Part shown: one piece after another, positions 21,201-22,853 of the stretch | Numbering within the stretch: position 1 is the first letter of the stretch | Layout of the letters: each line of letters opens with the position of its first letter | Virus record (IMG/VR): IMGVR_UViG_3300037963_000139 | Location: 1-22,853 of that record | DNA length: 22,853 nt | Origin: a virus | Direction: 5' to 3' (one strand) | Position numbers and translations under genes: made by a program | Notes under the pieces: generated by a model | What the model saw: only the letters and a program-made list of their open reading frames with translations | Told to the model about the DNA's origin: nothing | The model's database searches: none

Positions 21201-21374
21201 ATGGAAAATTACACACCTAAAAATAGTATTAACACCCCTTTAGATAATACTGAAAGGCTAGAGTATTTTAAAAGGGAAAGCGAGAGAGTAAGAGAAAACA
21301 ATCTTAAATTAAAATTAGAACTATTAGAAGAAAAACAAAAACTATTAAAAATTTTAGAAATCATTAAAAAATAA
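21201..21374 (+). CDS. Small coiled-coil protein (57 residues)
   Basis: A frame of 57 codons from ATG 21201 to TAA 21372-21374, with an A-rich leader (ACTATAAAAC). After a polar N-terminus (ENYTPKNSINTPLDN) the whole protein is a charged helix with Leu and Ile at heptad-like spacing (NLKLKLELLEEKQKLLKILEIIKK), so it should form a coiled coil. It lies six bases before the SSB gene and after the hairpin at 21110-21181. The function is unknown; a partner of the SSB or replication proteins is possible by position only. Confidence 0.5.
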   Translation: MENYTPKNSINTPLDNTERLEYFKRESERVRENNLKLKLELLEEKQKLLKILEIIKK

Positions 21375-21380
21375 AAAATT

Positions 21381-21713
21381 ATGGAAGTAAAAGGGAAATT
21401 AATTAAAAAACTACAAGCAGAGGCAGGAACATCAAAGAATGGTAAGCCCTGGGAAAGTCAAACAATCTTAGTAGATACAGAAGAAAAATTTAATAATATC
21501 ATAGCTATCAAATGTTTTGGCGATAAGGTTAAACAAATGAATAAGTTAAAAGAGGGTGATATGGTTGCTATAAGCTGTAATGTTTATTCACGAGAATATA
21601 ACGGAAAGTATTACAATCAAATTGATGGTTGGTTTTTTGTAAATCAAAATGAAAGCCCAACAGATAACAGGTCTGAATTTGTAACAACAGATGATGATAA
21701 TTTACCATTTTAA
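21381..21713 (+). CDS. ssb: Single-stranded DNA-binding protein (DUF3127-type OB fold)
   Basis: A 110-residue protein. Residues 1-88 follow the OB-fold plan of DUF3127, an SSB-like family of Bacteroidota: EVKGKLIKKLQAEAGTSKNG, KPWESQTILVDT, NNIIAIKCFGDKV, LKEGDMVAISCNVYSREYNGKYY and IDGWFFV. The last residues are DDDNLPF, the acidic tip ending in Pro-Phe through which SSBs recruit replication partners. It should coat single-stranded DNA during phage replication and recombination. It lies six bases after a coiled-coil gene and two bases before the DnaA-like gene, within the replication block. The ATG at 21381 has an A-rich leader. Confidence 0.85.
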   Translation: MEVKGKLIKKLQAEAGTSKNGKPWESQTILVDTEEKFNNIIAIKCFGDKVKQMNKLKEGDMVAISCNVYSREYNGKYYNQIDGWFFVNQNESPTDNRSEFVTTDDDNLPF

Positions 21714-21715
21714 TT

Positions 21716-22225
21716 ATGACTGAGGAACTAAATTTTAAAGCAATATGCGACCTTACTACAAACGTGTTAAACATGCCTAAAGGCTCTTTAGCATTAAGAA
21801 GTCGCAAAAGACCTTTGCAAGTTGCACGATCCGTAGCGGCTTATATTGGCAGGTCAGAAGAGGATATACATAGAAAGGTTATTGGCAAAGTATTAAATAG
21901 AGATAGGAGTTTAATATATCATTATGAAAATAGGCATAGTTTTTTATACAGGTCATGCAGTCTTTATAGAGATACTTTTTCTGCTGTTTATAAAGCATAT
22001 AAAGATATTGATAATGAAAAGGAAATTTTTATCAATGGTAAATTAATGAAAGAGTATTTATTAAAAAACAATGTTAAAGAATCTAAAGATTCAGATGTTA
22101 TTTTGCAAGTAAAAAGCGGTGAGGCTATTTGTGATATTAATACTTCTTATTTTGAATTTTCAAGTCAATTAGAAAATATTAAATTTGCAATGGAGAAATA
22201 TTACTATACAATTAAAATGTTATAA
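21716..22225 (+). CDS. Protein with DnaA domain IV-like DNA-binding motif
   Basis: A 169-residue protein. Residues about 28-75 read like DnaA domain IV, the double-stranded DNA-binding helix-turn-helix: RSRKRPLQVARSVAAYIGR, then VIGKVLNRDRSLIYHYENRH, corresponding to R-x-R-x-x-x-x-x-R-x-x-A-x-Y and the G-x-x-x-x-x-R-D-x-[ST]-x-x-x-x signature of DnaA. There is no ATPase domain: the remainder (about 90-169) is a Lys-, Glu- and Tyr-rich helical region of unknown type. It may recognise the phage origin or compete with host DnaA. It lies two bases after ssb and shares one base with the next HTH gene (TAATG), so they belong to one replication unit. Confidence 0.7.
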   Translation: MTEELNFKAICDLTTNVLNMPKGSLALRSRKRPLQVARSVAAYIGRSEEDIHRKVIGKVLNRDRSLIYHYENRHSFLYRSCSLYRDTFSAVYKAYKDIDNEKEIFINGKLMKEYLLKNNVKESKDSDVILQVKSGEAICDINTSYFEFSSQLENIKFAMEKYYYTIKML

Positions 22226-22845
22226 TGGACAAACCTAATTACTATGCTATAATACCTGCTGAGGTTAGGTATTCTAACTTAAAGCCTAATGCAAAGCTTT
22301 TATATGGAGAGATTACTGCATTAAGTGGAAAGTTAGGGTATTGTTACGCAACTAATAATTATTTTGCTGAATTGTATGGAGTAAGCAAAAACACTATTAG
22401 CAGTTGGATTAGTGATTTAAAAAAATTAGGTTTTATAAATGTAAATGTTGAAAGGAACGCTAAAAAGCAGATAATAAAAAGATGTATAGGTATTACGAAA
22501 AAAATGGATAGCCCTATACATAAAAAGATGAAAGGTAATAATACAAGTATTAATAATACGAGTAATATAAATATAACTAAAGAAAAATTTATTTTAGAGG
22601 TCATGTCTTATGATTATCCAAAAGATATGTTAGAGGATTTTATAAACTATTGGACTGAGGGTAAAAAGAAAATGAGATACCAAAAACAAAGTACATTTGA
22701 AATAAAATTAAGATTATTGCGTTGGCAAAAAAATCAAAATAAATGGGATAAACCAAAGACTATGAGTAAAATCCATCAACATTTACAGAAAAATATAAAC
22801 GTAAAAGAAAAATTAAAAAAACAATTTGAAAATGAGAATAATTAA
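22225..22845 (+). CDS. Replication initiation protein with N-terminal winged HTH
   Basis: A 206-residue protein. Residues about 7-75 fit the HTH_36 / phage replisome-organiser type: YYAIIPAEVRYSNLKPNAKLLYGEI, then YATNNYFAELYGVSKNTISSWISDLKKLGFI with the recognition helix. An Asn- and Lys-rich linker (about 95-118) follows. The C-terminal part contains EDFINYWTEGKKKMRYQKQ and TFEIKLRLLRWQKNQNKW, which resembles the DnaT/DnaD-like tail of phage replication proteins that contacts the helicase loader. The gene shares one base with the DnaA-like gene upstream. Phage replication origins often lie inside such genes; the Asn/Ile-rich linker DNA around 22540-22580 is repetitive (AATAATAC, AATATAAATATAAC) and might be one. 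Confidence 0.75.
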   Translation: MDKPNYYAIIPAEVRYSNLKPNAKLLYGEITALSGKLGYCYATNNYFAELYGVSKNTISSWISDLKKLGFINVNVERNAKKQIIKRCIGITKKMDSPIHKKMKGNNTSINNTSNINITKEKFILEVMSYDYPKDMLEDFINYWTEGKKKMRYQKQSTFEIKLRLLRWQKNQNKWDKPKTMSKIHQHLQKNINVKEKLKKQFENENN

Positions 22846-22853
22846 AACAATGT
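22832..22853 (+). CDS. Possible start of next gene (runs off the window)
   Basis: ATG 22832 opens a frame overlapping the end of the replication gene and continues to the last base (MRIIKT...). Only seven codons are visible, so nothing can be said of its product. A helicase or helicase loader commonly follows such a replication gene. The ATG at 22850 is an alternative start. Confidence 0.25.

Noticed and set aside
1-22853. tRNA genes, CRISPR arrays, insertion sequences, integrase or attachment sites
   Set aside because: No cloverleaf-like GC-rich segment, no regularly spaced direct repeats, no transposase or recombinase motifs were seen on either strand.

Overview
This window is part of a tailed double-stranded DNA phage genome (Caudoviricetes, probably siphovirus-like) infecting a Bacteroidota host, most likely a flavobacterium. 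The evidence is: a truncated large terminase at the left edge; a prohead protease, scaffold, major capsid, portal, tape-measure and endolysin set; strongly AT-rich DNA; A-rich leaders in place of Shine-Dalgarno sites; a textbook Bacteroidota promoter (TTG, 19 nt, TATCTTTG) at 19638-19667; and a DUF3127-type SSB. All convincing genes are on the + strand. I see no integrase, repressor, tRNA, CRISPR array or insertion sequence.

Layout. 1-684: C-terminal part of the terminase. 784-10165: tail block, with a tail-assembly-chaperone pair joined by an apparent -1 frameshift, tail completion proteins, three large adsorption or fibre proteins, and the tape measure. 10338-11057: XkdF-type prohead protease. 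11091-13397: scaffold, major capsid protein and a probable tail tube, closed by a strong terminator. 13511-17763: a structural protein with a repeat, a small protein, a lectin-like protein, the portal with a long C-terminal extension, and a head-tail connector. 17763-19575: nested small genes, an M15 endolysin, holin candidates and a metallophosphoesterase. 19638-22853: early block with small unknown genes, a possible recombination protein, an SSB, a DnaA-domain-IV-like protein and an HTH replication protein.

The most interesting signal is a near-identical AT-rich motif, TCTATTATATAAT, whose core ATTATATAAT is a perfect palindrome. It occurs in the non-coding gap before exactly four genes (784, 10338, 11091 and 13511). 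It does not look like the host-type promoter before the early block. Together with the hairpins and terminators it divides the structural half into four candidate transcription units (tail; protease; scaffold/capsid/tube; decoration/portal/lysis), which suggests a phage-specific late control element.

Other notable points are the T9 frameshift site at 1301-1309, the unusual module order (portal about 14.5 kb from the terminase, tape measure after the fibre genes), a palindrome over the -33 element of the early promoter, and a run of overlapping mini-genes before the endolysin. Functional names rest on motif reading by eye, not on database searches.
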